The position numbers and the translations under genes were made by a program. A stretch of 64,000 bases of DNA from Nocardia wallacei (lineage in GTDB: Bacteria > Actinomycetota > Actinomycetes > Mycobacteriales > Mycobacteriaceae), in assembly GCF_029868745.1 (NCBI RefSeq), contig NZ_JARWOP010000377.1, forward strand, positions 1-64,000, given 5' to 3'. Shown here in pieces: positions 1 through 8,432 of this stretch; the first letter of the stretch is position 1; each line of letters starts with the position of its first letter. Below the pieces are notes generated by a model. The model did no database searches, had not been told where the DNA came from, and saw nothing but the letters and a program-made list of their open reading frames with translations.

Positions 1-3000
1 CAATATACGGGTAATATTGTTGGGGGCATTGCTTTCACCATCCCAGCCAGCCCGCGCGGGGCCGTGGGCGCCCGCCCGGACGACTACCGCGCGGTGCCCC
101 CGCGCGGGCTGCTCCACCCCCGCGGCGGCGGCCGCGACGATCTCCGGATGCTCCGCCAGGACGGCCTCGATCTCCCCCAATTCGATCCGATGCCCGCGGA
201 TCTTGACCTGATGATCGGTGCGACCGAGGAATTCCAGTGTCCCGCCGGGCCGGTATCGCACCAGGTCGCCGGTGCGGTACCACCGGACTCCGGCCCGCTC
301 GACGAATTTCTCGGCCGTGCGCGCCGGGTCGCCGCGGTAACCATGGGCCAGTCCGCCGCCCGTGACCCACAGCTCACCGGGCGCCCACTCCGGGCGGTCC
401 CGACCGTGCGCGTCGACCACCCGGCAGTCGGCGTGCGGCAACGGAACCCCGTACGGCACGCTCGACCAGTCCGGGTCGACCGTGCCGACCTCGCAGACGG
501 TGGCATGGATGGCGGCCTCGGTCATGCCGCCGAGCCCGGCGAACCGGCAGCCGGGCACGAGCCGGCGCAGCCGCTCGGGCAGATCGACGGTGACCCGGTC
601 ACCGCCCAGCATGACCACCCGCAACGCGGTTCCCAGCCCGGCGTCCGCGGCGGCGATCAACAACATGTCCAGCAGCGCGGGGACGGCGCTGACGACCGTC
701 ACATCCCACCGGCGGATCAGCTCCGCCCAGGCGGCGGCATCGCGACGCCGCGCCTCCTCGACCACCACCACCGAGCCACCGAACGCCAGGAAAGCGAACA
801 GGTCATACGCCGACAGGTCGAAGTCCAAGGCGGACAACGCGATCGTGCGGTCGTCCGCGCCGATACCGAACCGGCCATTGACCGCGTCGACGGTGTGGGC
901 GACAGCCCGATGAGGCACCTCGACGCCCTTGGGCGCGCCGGTGGAGCCCGACGTGAAGATCACATACATCACGTCCTCGGGATCCACCTCGACGATCTCG
1001 GCCAGCGGGTCCACGTCGCGGGACTGCTCCGGGAAGACCGCTTCGATATCGCCGGGCCACGCGGCCGCGGTCCGCGGGTCGGTGACGACCAGCCGCGCCC
1101 CCGCCGTGCGGTAGACCCGTTCCCGCCGCGCGAGCGGAAGATCGATACCCGAGGGCACGTAGGTCGCGCCCGCGGCGAGCACACCCAGTGCCGCCACGAT
1201 CTGCTCGACCCCCTTGGGCAGCGTGATGGCCACGCTGTCGCTGCGGCGAATTCCCTTGTCCACCAACACCCGAGCCATGCGACGGGCCCGCAGCGCGAGT
1301 TCGCCGTAAGAGATCTCCGCGCCGTCGGCGAGCAGGGCCGTCCGTTGCGGATCGGCGGCGGCGCGGCGGAAGAACCGCTGATGCAGAGGTACAGCCGGAG
1401 CGAGGGCGACCTCGCCGTGGCGGCGCCCGGCGACCGGCCACGGCGCCTCGCGGTCCCACGCGGCGTCGTCGTCCAGCAACAGCTCGACGAAACGCACGTA
1501 GGCGTCGAACATCGCGTCCAGCATTCCGGCCGGGAACAGCGAGACCCGGGCATCCCAATTGAGCAGAATGCCGCCCTCGAACTCGGTCACCTGCGCGTCC
1601 AGCCAGACCTGCGGCCCCTGGGACACCGTCCAGCTCGGCTCGCCCAGGCACTGCCGCACCTCGGGGGCGTACAACTCACCCAGGCTCAGCGCGCTCGTGT
1701 ACACCACCGGCGCGAGAACCCGCTCCCCGCCGCCGGCCCGGCCCAGATCCCGCAGCACCTCGACGCCGCTGTAGGCGGCATAGCCGAGGACTTCCCGCAG
1801 TCGCTCGGTGAGCACCCGCGCCCGCCGGGTCACCGACATCGAGGCGGACAGGTCCACGTCGAGCAGGACCGAGCTGGAGAAGTCGCCGACGAGGCGGTCC
1901 ACGTCGTCGTGCAGGGGTTCCCGGTCGAATACCGGCAGATTCAGCAGGAATCGGTCGGTACTGCTCCAGGCGCCGATCGTCTCCGCGAAGACGGTGGCGA
2001 GCACGCTCGCGGGAGTCAGCCCGGCACGGCGGGCCTGTTCGCGCAGCCGCCCCGCGCGCTCCGGCGACAGCCGGTACCGGCGGCGGTCGACTCGAGCGCC
2101 GGTCGTCTCCTCGGAGGTCAGCAGCGGAAGTTCCGGCGCCGCGGGCAGTTCCGGCAGTCGCGCCCGCCACCACTCGCGAGCCTGCTCACGCGCTGCCGCG
2201 CGGGCCAGGCCGCGATCGGTGAGATATTGCCGGTAGCTGTACCCCAGCGGCGGCAGCGCCGTGGGCCCGCGCTCGTACAGTGTGGTCAGGTCGGCGAGGA
2301 GATTACGCAGACTCAACGCGTCCCCGGCGATCATGTCCAGGTCGAGGTGCACTCTGGTGCGGCCCTCGGGCAGCAGCGAGACCTGGAGATCGAACACCTC
2401 CCCCGCCGCGACGTCCATACTCCGATGCGAGAGCGTGTCGCGAATCCGCGCCAATCGCCGAAGACGTTCGGGCTCAGGCAATTCCCGCAGGTCATGGACC
2501 ATCAGGCCGGACCAGGACCCACCGTCGGTCACGCGCTGCATACCCTCGGCGTCGATCGCCACCCGCAGCATCGGATGCCGCGCCGTCAAGGCGCGCACCG
2601 CACGTTCCAGCCGTTCCGGCTCGACACCGCCCGCATGGTCGAACTCGCTGTAGAAGTGCGCGGCGACACCGCCGAGTTCGTGGGCCGGCGACCGCCCGAT
2701 CCAGAAGGCATGCTGCATCACCGCCAGCGGAAACGGGCCCGAACGGTCCACCACGACGACTTCCGCGGCGGCGTCGGTTTCGCTGTGGCGCAGCAGCTTC
2801 CACCACGCGCCGAGCGTCGGGTTCCGCACGAGATCCCGGTATTCCACGCGGCTGCCCGCGCGCCGCATGAGCCCGGAGATGCGCATCACGGTCACCGAAT
2901 CGAGCCCCAGCTCGAGCAGGTCGGCGTCGTCGGTCAACTCTTCCACCGGCACGCCGGTCAGCTCACTGACCTGCTGCCGCAATTCGTCTACACCGTGGGA

Positions 3001-3054
3001 CCAATCCACCCTTTTCGTCGTGCGTACGAGTGGCAAACGGACCTGTTCCCGCAT
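1..3054 (-). CDS. NRPS, carrier protein-heterocyclization-adenylation, partial
   Basis: The reading frame has no stop before base 1, so the 3' part lies outside the window; 1018 codons are visible. From the ATG at 3054 there is a carrier protein (LGLDSVTV, phosphopantetheine Ser about residue 53). Next comes a condensation domain with the heterocyclization signature DxxxxDxxS (DMIAGDALS, residues 240-248) in place of HHxxxDG. An adenylation domain follows, with YVIFTSGSTGAPKG, a DLSAYD core and a YRTGD motif. Carrier-Cy-A order is that of starter enzymes such as PchE, HMWP2 and MbtB, which load salicylate and form a thiazoline or oxazoline ring. The salicylate synthase in the divergent operon fits this. 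My hand-aligned specificity code begins DLY, as in cysteine-activating domains, but later positions differ. In-frame GTG at 3057 is an alternative start. The missing part probably holds a carrier domain and further modules. Confidence 0.9.
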   Translation of the reverse strand, partial: MREQVRLPLVRTTKRVDWSHGVDELRQQVSELTGVPVEELTDDADLLELGLDSVTVMRISGLMRRAGSRVEYRDLVRNPTLGAWWKLLRHSETDAAAEVVVVDRSGPFPLAVMQHAFWIGRSPAHELGGVAAHFYSEFDHAGGVEPERLERAVRALTARHPMLRVAIDAEGMQRVTDGGSWSGLMVHDLRELPEPERLRRLARIRDTLSHRSMDVAAGEVFDLQVSLLPEGRTRVHLDLDMIAGDALSLRNLLADLTTLYERGPTALPPLGYSYRQYLTDRGLARAAAREQAREWWRARLPELPAAPELPLLTSEETTGARVDRRRYRLSPERAGRLREQARRAGLTPASVLATVFAETIGAWSSTDRFLLNLPVFDREPLHDDVDRLVGDFSSSVLLDVDLSASMSVTRRARVLTERLREVLGYAAYSGVEVLRDLGRAGGGERVLAPVVYTSALSLGELYAPEVRQCLGEPSWTVSQGPQVWLDAQVTEFEGGILLNWDARVSLFPAGMLDAMFDAYVRFVELLLDDDAAWDREAPWPVAGRRHGEVALAPAVPLHQRFFRRAAADPQRTALLADGAEISYGELALRARRMARVLVDKGIRRSDSVAITLPKGVEQIVAALGVLAAGATYVPSGIDLPLARRERVYRTAGARLVVTDPRTAAAWPGDIEAVFPEQSRDVDPLAEIVEVDPEDVMYVIFTSGSTGAPKGVEVPHRAVAHTVDAVNGRFGIGADDRTIALSALDFDLSAYDLFAFLAFGGSVVVVEEARRRDAAAWAELIRRWDVTVVSAVPALLDMLLIAAADAGLGTALRVVMLGGDRVTVDLPERLRRLVPGCRFAGLGGMTEAAIHATVCEVGTVDPDWSSVPYGVPLPHADCRVVDAHGRDRPEWAPGELWVTGGGLAHGYRGDPARTAEKFVERAGVRWYRTGDLVRYRPGGTLEFLGRTDHQVKIRGHRIELGEIEAVLAEHPEIVAAAAAGVEQPARGHRAVVVRAGAHGPARAGWDGESNAPNNITRIL

Positions 3055-3073
3055 CACAATCCCAACCAGCAAA

Positions 3074-3088
3074 CGATAACCATTTTCA
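3074..3088. promoter_or_regulatory. Zur/Fur-family-like box in the NRPS/methyltransferase divergent promoter
   Basis: The 15-mer CGATAACCATTTTCA (reverse TGAAAATGGTTATCG) is an AT-rich island in a GC-rich region, 20 bases upstream of the NRPS start and about 110 upstream of the methyltransferase start. It matches 12 of 15 positions of the actinobacterial Zur-type palindrome TGAAAATGATTTTCA. It shares AAACGAT-nnn-CATT with the dyad in front of the transporter operon. No IdeR iron box was seen. The assignment to Zur is inference from similarity and gene content. Confidence 0.55.
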
Positions 3089-3200
3089 TTAGTGCTACAA
3101 TCTACGACGTCCCACCAGGCCGGTCAAGACAGGCCCTCCGGTCCGGAGACACGAAACACACACGCGGCAAACGGCTTCCGCGCGGCACAGGAAGACAGGC

Positions 3201-4214
3201 ATGGCAGCTCATCTGCGATTGATGAACATGATGTTCGGGACGATCTGCTCCCAGGTGGTCGGAACCGCCGCCCGCCTCGGGCTCGCCGATCACTTGGCCG
3301 ACTCCGAACGCGGCTACACCGAGCTGGCCGAGGCCACCGGCACCCACCCCGCCTCGCTCGCCCGGCTACTGCGCGCCTTGGCGGCCTTGGAGCTGGTGGT
3401 CGAAACCCGGCCGGGCACATTCCGTTTGGGCGAAGCGGGTCAGCCGCTGCGCACCGATCGGCCGGACTCCCAGGCGGCGGCGGTACTGCTGTTCACCGAT
3501 CCGGCCCTGCTGGACTCCTGGAAGCTGACCGAGGAGGCGGTTCGCACGGGGCAGCCGACCTTCGAGGGGCTGTACGGCATCGACTTCTTCGGCTTCCTCG
3601 CCACGAAACCCGAACTGTCCGAACGGTTCAATGCGACGATGCGGCAGGTCAGCCTGCCCATCGCGCAATTGATACCGGTGAGCTACGACTTCACCCGGCA
3701 TCACACCGTCGTCGACATCGGCGGGGGCGACGGCACCCTGCTGGCCGAAATCCTGCGTGGCACAACCGCTTTGCGCGGCATACTCTTCGATTCGGCGACC
3801 GGCGTCGCCGAGGCCGCCGGCACTCTCGGCGCCGCGGGCGTTGCCGAACGCTGCCGCGTCGAGGCCGGTGACTTCTTCGCGGCCGTCCCCACGGGCGGAG
3901 ATGCCTACGTACTCAAGAACATCCTGCACGACTGGGACGACGAACGCTGCGTGACCATCCTCGACCGGTGCCGCGCGGCGATGCCGGAGCACGGGCGGCT
4001 GCTGATCGTGGAATCCGTGCTGCCCGACGTGGTCGACACCTCGAACCCCGCCCCATATCTCACCGATATCAGCATGCTCGTCAATATGGGCGGTCAGGAA
4101 CGCACCCGCGCCGAGTACGAGATTCTCTGTCGCCGTGCGGGTTTCACGGTCACCGCGATCCATCCGACCATTCTGCCCACCTCGTACTCGCTGATCGAGG
4201 CAACACCGGCCTGA
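3201..4214 (+). CDS. SAM-dependent O-methyltransferase (plant-type dimerizing family)
   Basis: The product has 337 residues. The N-terminal half is a winged-helix dimerization domain and the C-terminal half a Rossmann methyltransferase with VDIGGGDGTLL as SAM motif I. LKNILHDWDDE carries the catalytic-base histidine typical of small-molecule O-methyltransferases (PF00891). The start has a good ribosome site, AGGAAG, about 8 bases upstream. It is the first gene of a tight operon (P450 15 bases downstream) divergent from the NRPS. In this context it probably methylates a phenol or hydroxyl of the metallophore, or acts as a tailoring enzyme on it. The exact substrate cannot be read from sequence. 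N- or S-methylation is less likely given the family. Confidence 0.9.
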   Translation: MAAHLRLMNMMFGTICSQVVGTAARLGLADHLADSERGYTELAEATGTHPASLARLLRALAALELVVETRPGTFRLGEAGQPLRTDRPDSQAAAVLLFTDPALLDSWKLTEEAVRTGQPTFEGLYGIDFFGFLATKPELSERFNATMRQVSLPIAQLIPVSYDFTRHHTVVDIGGGDGTLLAEILRGTTALRGILFDSATGVAEAAGTLGAAGVAERCRVEAGDFFAAVPTGGDAYVLKNILHDWDDERCVTILDRCRAAMPEHGRLLIVESVLPDVVDTSNPAPYLTDISMLVNMGGQERTRAEYEILCRRAGFTVTAIHPTILPTSYSLIEATPA

Positions 4215-4229
4215 ACGGAACGTCACCCG

Positions 4230-5459
4230 ATGCTCGACAATGCCCGCCCGATCGTGGTGGACCTGCTGGCCGAGGATTTCCACGAACGAGCCCACACCAT
4301 CTACGACCGACTGCGCGCGCAGTCCCCGGTAACCCTCGTCGAACTGCCCGAGCAACCGGGCCGGGAGTTCTGGATGGTCACCGGATACGCGGCGGCCCAG
4401 GCCGCGCTGCGCGACACCCGCCTGGCCAATGATCCGCGCAGCCTGCTGTCCCCCGCCCAGCGCGCCGCCCGGGCCGCGGCCCGGCTTCCCGGCGCTCCGC
4501 ACACCATGCTGCTGTCCGACCCGCCGGAGCACACCCGCCTGCGCCGCGCCGCACAGCAGGCGTTCACGTCCAGGTCGGTCACCGCGTTGCGCCCCACCGT
4601 GGTTCGGCACGCCGAACGACTGCTCGGCGAGGCCGAGCGGGCAGCCGCAGCCGGTGACGGCACCGTGGACTTGCTGCACGCCTACGCCTATCCGCTGTCG
4701 CTCACCGTGCTCGGCGAAATTCTCGGATTCCCCGAGGCATGGCATCCCGGCCTGCACGTTCTCGCGGTGCGGGCGGCGACGGCCTCCACCCCGCTGTCGG
4801 CGCCCGATCCCGAATTGCGCGCCCAACTCGAGGGCTACGCCCGCGATCTCGTCCTGCTCAAACGCGACGACCCCGGCGACGATCTGGTCAGCAGGCTGGT
4901 GCATCCCGCGTCCGGGGACAAGCTGTCGAACGGTGAACTGATGGCCATGATCGGCCTGCTCATGGCCGCCGGTTTCGAGACCTCGGCGAGCCTGATCGCC
5001 AGCGCGACACTGACTTTGATCTCCCATCCCGAGCAGTGGGCCGCGCTCCGCGCCGACCCCGGACTGTCCGCGGCCGCGGTGGAAGAGACCATGCGCTACT
5101 GGGGGCCGGTGGAATCGGCGACGGCCCGCTACGCGACGGAGCCGTTCCCACTCGCGGGCCGCCACATCGACACGGGCGACCGGGTGCTGGTGTTTCCCGC
5201 CGCCGCCAACCGCGACCCCGCCCACGTCCCCGCTCCCCACAGTTTCGATATCCACCGCGAGCCCCGCCCCCATCTCGGGTTCAGCGGCGGCATCCACAAC
5301 TGCCTCGGCGCCGCCCTCGCGCGCACGGAGGTCGGGATCGCGCTCACCACGCTGGTCGCCCGGTGGCCGGAGCTGCGCTTGGCCGCCGACCCCGCCGAAT
5401 TGCGCTGGCGCCCCGGCATGGGACTGCGCGGCCTGCGCCGCCTGCCGGTGCGGCCGTGA
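4230..5459 (+). CDS. cytochrome P450 (class I bacterial type)
   Basis: The product has 409 residues, the usual soluble bacterial P450 length. It has the I-helix motif AAGFETS (acidic-Thr pair for oxygen activation), the K-helix ExxR as EETMR, and the heme loop FSGGIHNCLG with the axial cysteine. The ATG lies 15 bases after the methyltransferase stop with GGAACG upstream, so the two are probably co-transcribed. The electron-transfer partners, ferredoxin and reductase, are not encoded nearby and are probably supplied from elsewhere. It probably oxidizes the peptide-bound or released metallophore; the coelibactin cluster of Streptomyces coelicolor also has a P450. The site of oxidation is unknown. 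Confidence 0.93.
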   Translation: MLDNARPIVVDLLAEDFHERAHTIYDRLRAQSPVTLVELPEQPGREFWMVTGYAAAQAALRDTRLANDPRSLLSPAQRAARAAARLPGAPHTMLLSDPPEHTRLRRAAQQAFTSRSVTALRPTVVRHAERLLGEAERAAAAGDGTVDLLHAYAYPLSLTVLGEILGFPEAWHPGLHVLAVRAATASTPLSAPDPELRAQLEGYARDLVLLKRDDPGDDLVSRLVHPASGDKLSNGELMAMIGLLMAAGFETSASLIASATLTLISHPEQWAALRADPGLSAAAVEETMRYWGPVESATARYATEPFPLAGRHIDTGDRVLVFPAAANRDPAHVPAPHSFDIHREPRPHLGFSGGIHNCLGAALARTEVGIALTTLVARWPELRLAADPAELRWRPGMGLRGLRRLPVRP

Positions 5460-5505
5460 TCCGCACATCTCATCTATCGCACACAACCGCACTAGGAGTT
5501 CGACC

Positions 5506-7095
5506 ATGACACCCCCGACCGACACCCCGTACGACGTCGCCATCCTCGGAGCCGGGATCGCGGGTAGCACCCTGGCGACAATCCTGGCCCGCCACGGCCT
5601 CGAGGTGCTGCTCATCGACGCGGGGGTGCATCCGCGATTCGTGGTCGGCGAGTCCACCATTCCGCACGCGACGGCCACGATGCACGTGCTGGCCGATCGC
5701 TACGACATCCCGGAGTTCAAGGCGCTGGCCAACTTCGAGGACACCGCCGAGCATGTCGCCAAGACCTGCGGGCAGAAGCAGAACTTCGGCTTCGTCTACC
5801 ACGAGCAGGGGCGCCCCGCCGACCCGGCCAAGGCCAACCAGATCGTGCTGGCCTCCGGATACCGCCGCGCCGAATCGCATTGGTTCCGGCAGGACATCGA
5901 CTCGTACGTGTTCCATCTCGCCGTGCGCTACGGCGCCGTGCCCCGGTTGAACACCCGAATCCAGGACATCGACATCGACACGGACCGCGGCGCCGAGCTG
6001 CGCACGGCCTCCGGGGAGACGTTCAACGCCCGATACCTGGTGGACGCCACCGGTTTTCGCTCGGTGCTGGCCGAGCGGTTCGGGCTGCGGGAGCTACCCA
6101 CCCGGGCGCGGACCCACTCGCGTTCGCTGTTCACCCACATGATCGGCGTCGAGCCCTTCGACGATGTCGCGCCCGTTCGATACGACCAGCCGAGCCGGTG
6201 GCACAACGGCACCCTGCACCATGTCTTCGACGGGGGCTGGCTGTGGGTGATTCCGTTCGACAACAACGACCGCTCCACGAACCCGCTGTGCAGCGTGGGG
6301 CTGACCCTCACCGGGGACGCGGTCTCCGAGGACCGTGACGCGCCGGAGCAGGAGTTCGCCGCTTTCCTCGAGCGGTTCCCGGCCGTCGCGAAGCAATTCC
6401 GGTCCGCGACGGCCGTGCGGCCGTGGGTGAGCACCGGGCGGCTGCAGTACTCCGCGTCCGGCACGGTCGGTGACCGCTTCTGCCTGACCGCACAGTCCGC
6501 CGGAGCGATCGACGCGCTGTTCTCCCGGGGGCTCGCCAACTCCTTCCAGACCGTGAACGCGCTGGCCTGGCGGATCATCGAGGCGGCCCGCGAGAACGAC
6601 TGGTCGACAGCGCGGTTCGCCGGTGTCGACGCGCTACAGCAGCGGATGTTCGACGTGCACGACGATCTCGCCTACTCGTCGTACGTCGGATTCCGCGACT
6701 ACACCCTGTGGGACGCGATCTTCCGGGTGTGGCACACCTACAGCTTCTACTCCGACGCCGCCCTGGAGCACACGCTGTCCAGGTATGTCGCCGGTCAGGA
6801 CGATCAGGTGTTCCGCGCCCTGGAACGCGGTGACTCCGCGCTGGCCCGGACCGTGCGGGGCCTGCTGACCACCGCGCGGGAGACCTGCGAAGCGGTCGAG
6901 CGGGGCGAGCTGACCACCGCGGCCGCCGCGGCAGCGATCATCGACCGGATCAACAGCGAGCGGTTCTTCCCCGACTATCTGCCCCACGGGAACCCGGAAC
7001 TCAGGTACGTCGATATCAGCCAGGACAAGGCGATGGAGTTCATGCGGTGGTCCCGCACCGAGGCGCCCCGCTGGATCACCGAGTCCTTCGCCTGA
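5506..7095 (+). CDS. flavin-dependent halogenase-like enzyme
   Basis: The product has 529 residues. It has an N-terminal FAD dinucleotide fold (GAGIAG, residues 15-20) and GESTIP near residue 49. A lysine at about residue 91 in GQKQNFGFVYH aligns by eye with the catalytic lysine of flavin halogenases. WLWVIP at residues 245-250 is the WxWxIP signature that separates halogenases from related monooxygenases. The C-terminal extension of roughly 150 residues fits the CmlS/CndH-type variant. The start has AGGAG 8 bases upstream. It lies between the P450 and salicylate synthase genes, so a chlorinated salicyl or other phenolic group in the metallophore is plausible. The alternative is a non-halogenating flavin oxygenase. 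A flavin reductase is not encoded nearby. Confidence 0.8.
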   Translation: MTPPTDTPYDVAILGAGIAGSTLATILARHGLEVLLIDAGVHPRFVVGESTIPHATATMHVLADRYDIPEFKALANFEDTAEHVAKTCGQKQNFGFVYHEQGRPADPAKANQIVLASGYRRAESHWFRQDIDSYVFHLAVRYGAVPRLNTRIQDIDIDTDRGAELRTASGETFNARYLVDATGFRSVLAERFGLRELPTRARTHSRSLFTHMIGVEPFDDVAPVRYDQPSRWHNGTLHHVFDGGWLWVIPFDNNDRSTNPLCSVGLTLTGDAVSEDRDAPEQEFAAFLERFPAVAKQFRSATAVRPWVSTGRLQYSASGTVGDRFCLTAQSAGAIDALFSRGLANSFQTVNALAWRIIEAARENDWSTARFAGVDALQQRMFDVHDDLAYSSYVGFRDYTLWDAIFRVWHTYSFYSDAALEHTLSRYVAGQDDQVFRALERGDSALARTVRGLLTTARETCEAVERGELTTAAAAAAIIDRINSERFFPDYLPHGNPELRYVDISQDKAMEFMRWSRTEAPRWITESFA

Positions 7096-7111
7096 TCCGG
7101 AAGGAACCGCG

Positions 7112-8419
7112 ATGAACCCGCCCACCACGGTCGACGCCGACGACTCCGTGCAGACCGTGCGCCGACACCACGCCGACCCGCTGGCACTGGCGGCCGCCAT
7201 CGCGGCCTCCGGGCAGCTCACCGACTACGTCGTCTACGAACAGCCGGGACGCTGGTATGTGGCCGGAAATCCGATCGGCGCGGTGACCGTCCGCCGCGAC
7301 CGTGTGCACAGCACCCTCGGCGGCGAGCGCACCGAAACCTGGAGCGGCACACCGTGGCCGCGGATCCAGGCGGCGCTCGACCGGGCGCCGGTGCCGCGGT
7401 GGCGGGCCTACGGCTGGGCGTGCTTCGAGCTGTACCGCCCGGACACCACGGGCCCGGACGATGTCCTCGCGCACTTCATGGTGCCCGGCGTGGAACTGGA
7501 GATCACCGAAACCACAGTGCTCACACGCAGTTTCGGCGCGCCGTTCGACGTGGAGCTGCCCGATGTCGCGGCCACCGCGCCCACGCCCACGGCGGTGCCG
7601 GTGGACGCGATCGACCCCGACTACCTCCGGCGCGTGCGACATGCCCTGGACCGGATTCACCGCGGCGAGTTCGACAAGGTGATCATGTCCCGCCGGGTGG
7701 ATCTGCCGTTCGCGATGGACATGCCGGCCACCTACGCGGCGGTCCGCCGGCGGAACACCCCGGCCCGCTCCTTCCTGCTGGACCTCGGCGGCTGGCAGGC
7801 CGCCGGGGTCAGTCCGGAGACCGTTCTCGAGGCCGACGGCGCCGGACTGGTCACCACCCAGCCACTGGCCGGTACTCGCGCCCGTACCGGCGACGCCGCC
7901 CGCGACGACGTCCTGCGGACCGATCTGCTCACCGATCCGAAGGAGATCTACGAGCACGCCACCTCCGTGCGGCTGGCCTACGCCGAACTCGACAGCGTCG
8001 GCAGTGCCACGCGGGTCGGCGAATTCCTCACCGTCAAGGAGCGCGGCAGCGTGCAGCACCTCGCGTCACGCGTGGAGACGCTGCTGCGCGCCGATCGAAC
8101 CTGCTGGGACGCGCTCGCCGCCGTCTACCCCGCCATCACCGCCTCCGGTATCCCCAAGGCGGCCGCCTGCGCCGCGATCGGCGACCTCGAACCCGGTGCC
8201 CGCGGCCTCTACAGCGGTGCCGTCGTGCGGGCCGACAGCACCGGAACCCTCGATGCCGCACTGGTTCTGCGCGCCGTCTACCAACGCGACGGCCGGAGCT
8301 GGTTACGAGCCGGAGCGGGCGTGGTCACGGGTTCCACGCCCGAACGCGAACACGAGGAGACCTGCGAGAAACTCGCCTGCATCGCGCCCTACCTGATCCC
8401 CGCACCCTCCGAAAGCTGA
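7112..8419 (+). CDS. salicylate synthase (MbtI/Irp9 family)
   Basis: The product has 435 residues, close to MbtI and Irp9, which convert chorismate through isochorismate to salicylate plus pyruvate with Mg2+. The chorismate-binding fold is recognisable from FDKVIMSRR, the LAGTRA loop, the DPKEIYEHA helix and the C-terminal ASGIPKAAACAAI segment typical of this subfamily. The single polypeptide points to salicylate rather than separate isochorismate synthase and lyase. AAGGA lies before the ATG, and the gene starts 16 bases after the halogenase stop as last gene of the operon. Salicylate would be activated by an AMP ligase, not seen in the window, and loaded on the NRPS carrier domain at 1-3054. 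Confidence 0.93.
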   Translation: MNPPTTVDADDSVQTVRRHHADPLALAAAIAASGQLTDYVVYEQPGRWYVAGNPIGAVTVRRDRVHSTLGGERTETWSGTPWPRIQAALDRAPVPRWRAYGWACFELYRPDTTGPDDVLAHFMVPGVELEITETTVLTRSFGAPFDVELPDVAATAPTPTAVPVDAIDPDYLRRVRHALDRIHRGEFDKVIMSRRVDLPFAMDMPATYAAVRRRNTPARSFLLDLGGWQAAGVSPETVLEADGAGLVTTQPLAGTRARTGDAARDDVLRTDLLTDPKEIYEHATSVRLAYAELDSVGSATRVGEFLTVKERGSVQHLASRVETLLRADRTCWDALAAVYPAITASGIPKAAACAAIGDLEPGARGLYSGAVVRADSTGTLDAALVLRAVYQRDGRSWLRAGAGVVTGSTPEREHEETCEKLACIAPYLIPAPSES

Positions 8420-8432
8420 CGCCTCCGCCGCG

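Noticed and set aside
64..3222. Long 1052-codon open frame on the plus strand
   Set aside because: It is the antisense shadow of the NRPS; the minus-strand frame shows carrier, Cy and A motifs while this one has Arg/Gly/His-rich, motif-free translation.
3366..5678. 770-codon minus-strand frame opposite the methyltransferase and P450
   Set aside because: It is antisense to genes with clear family motifs and shows no recognisable domain.
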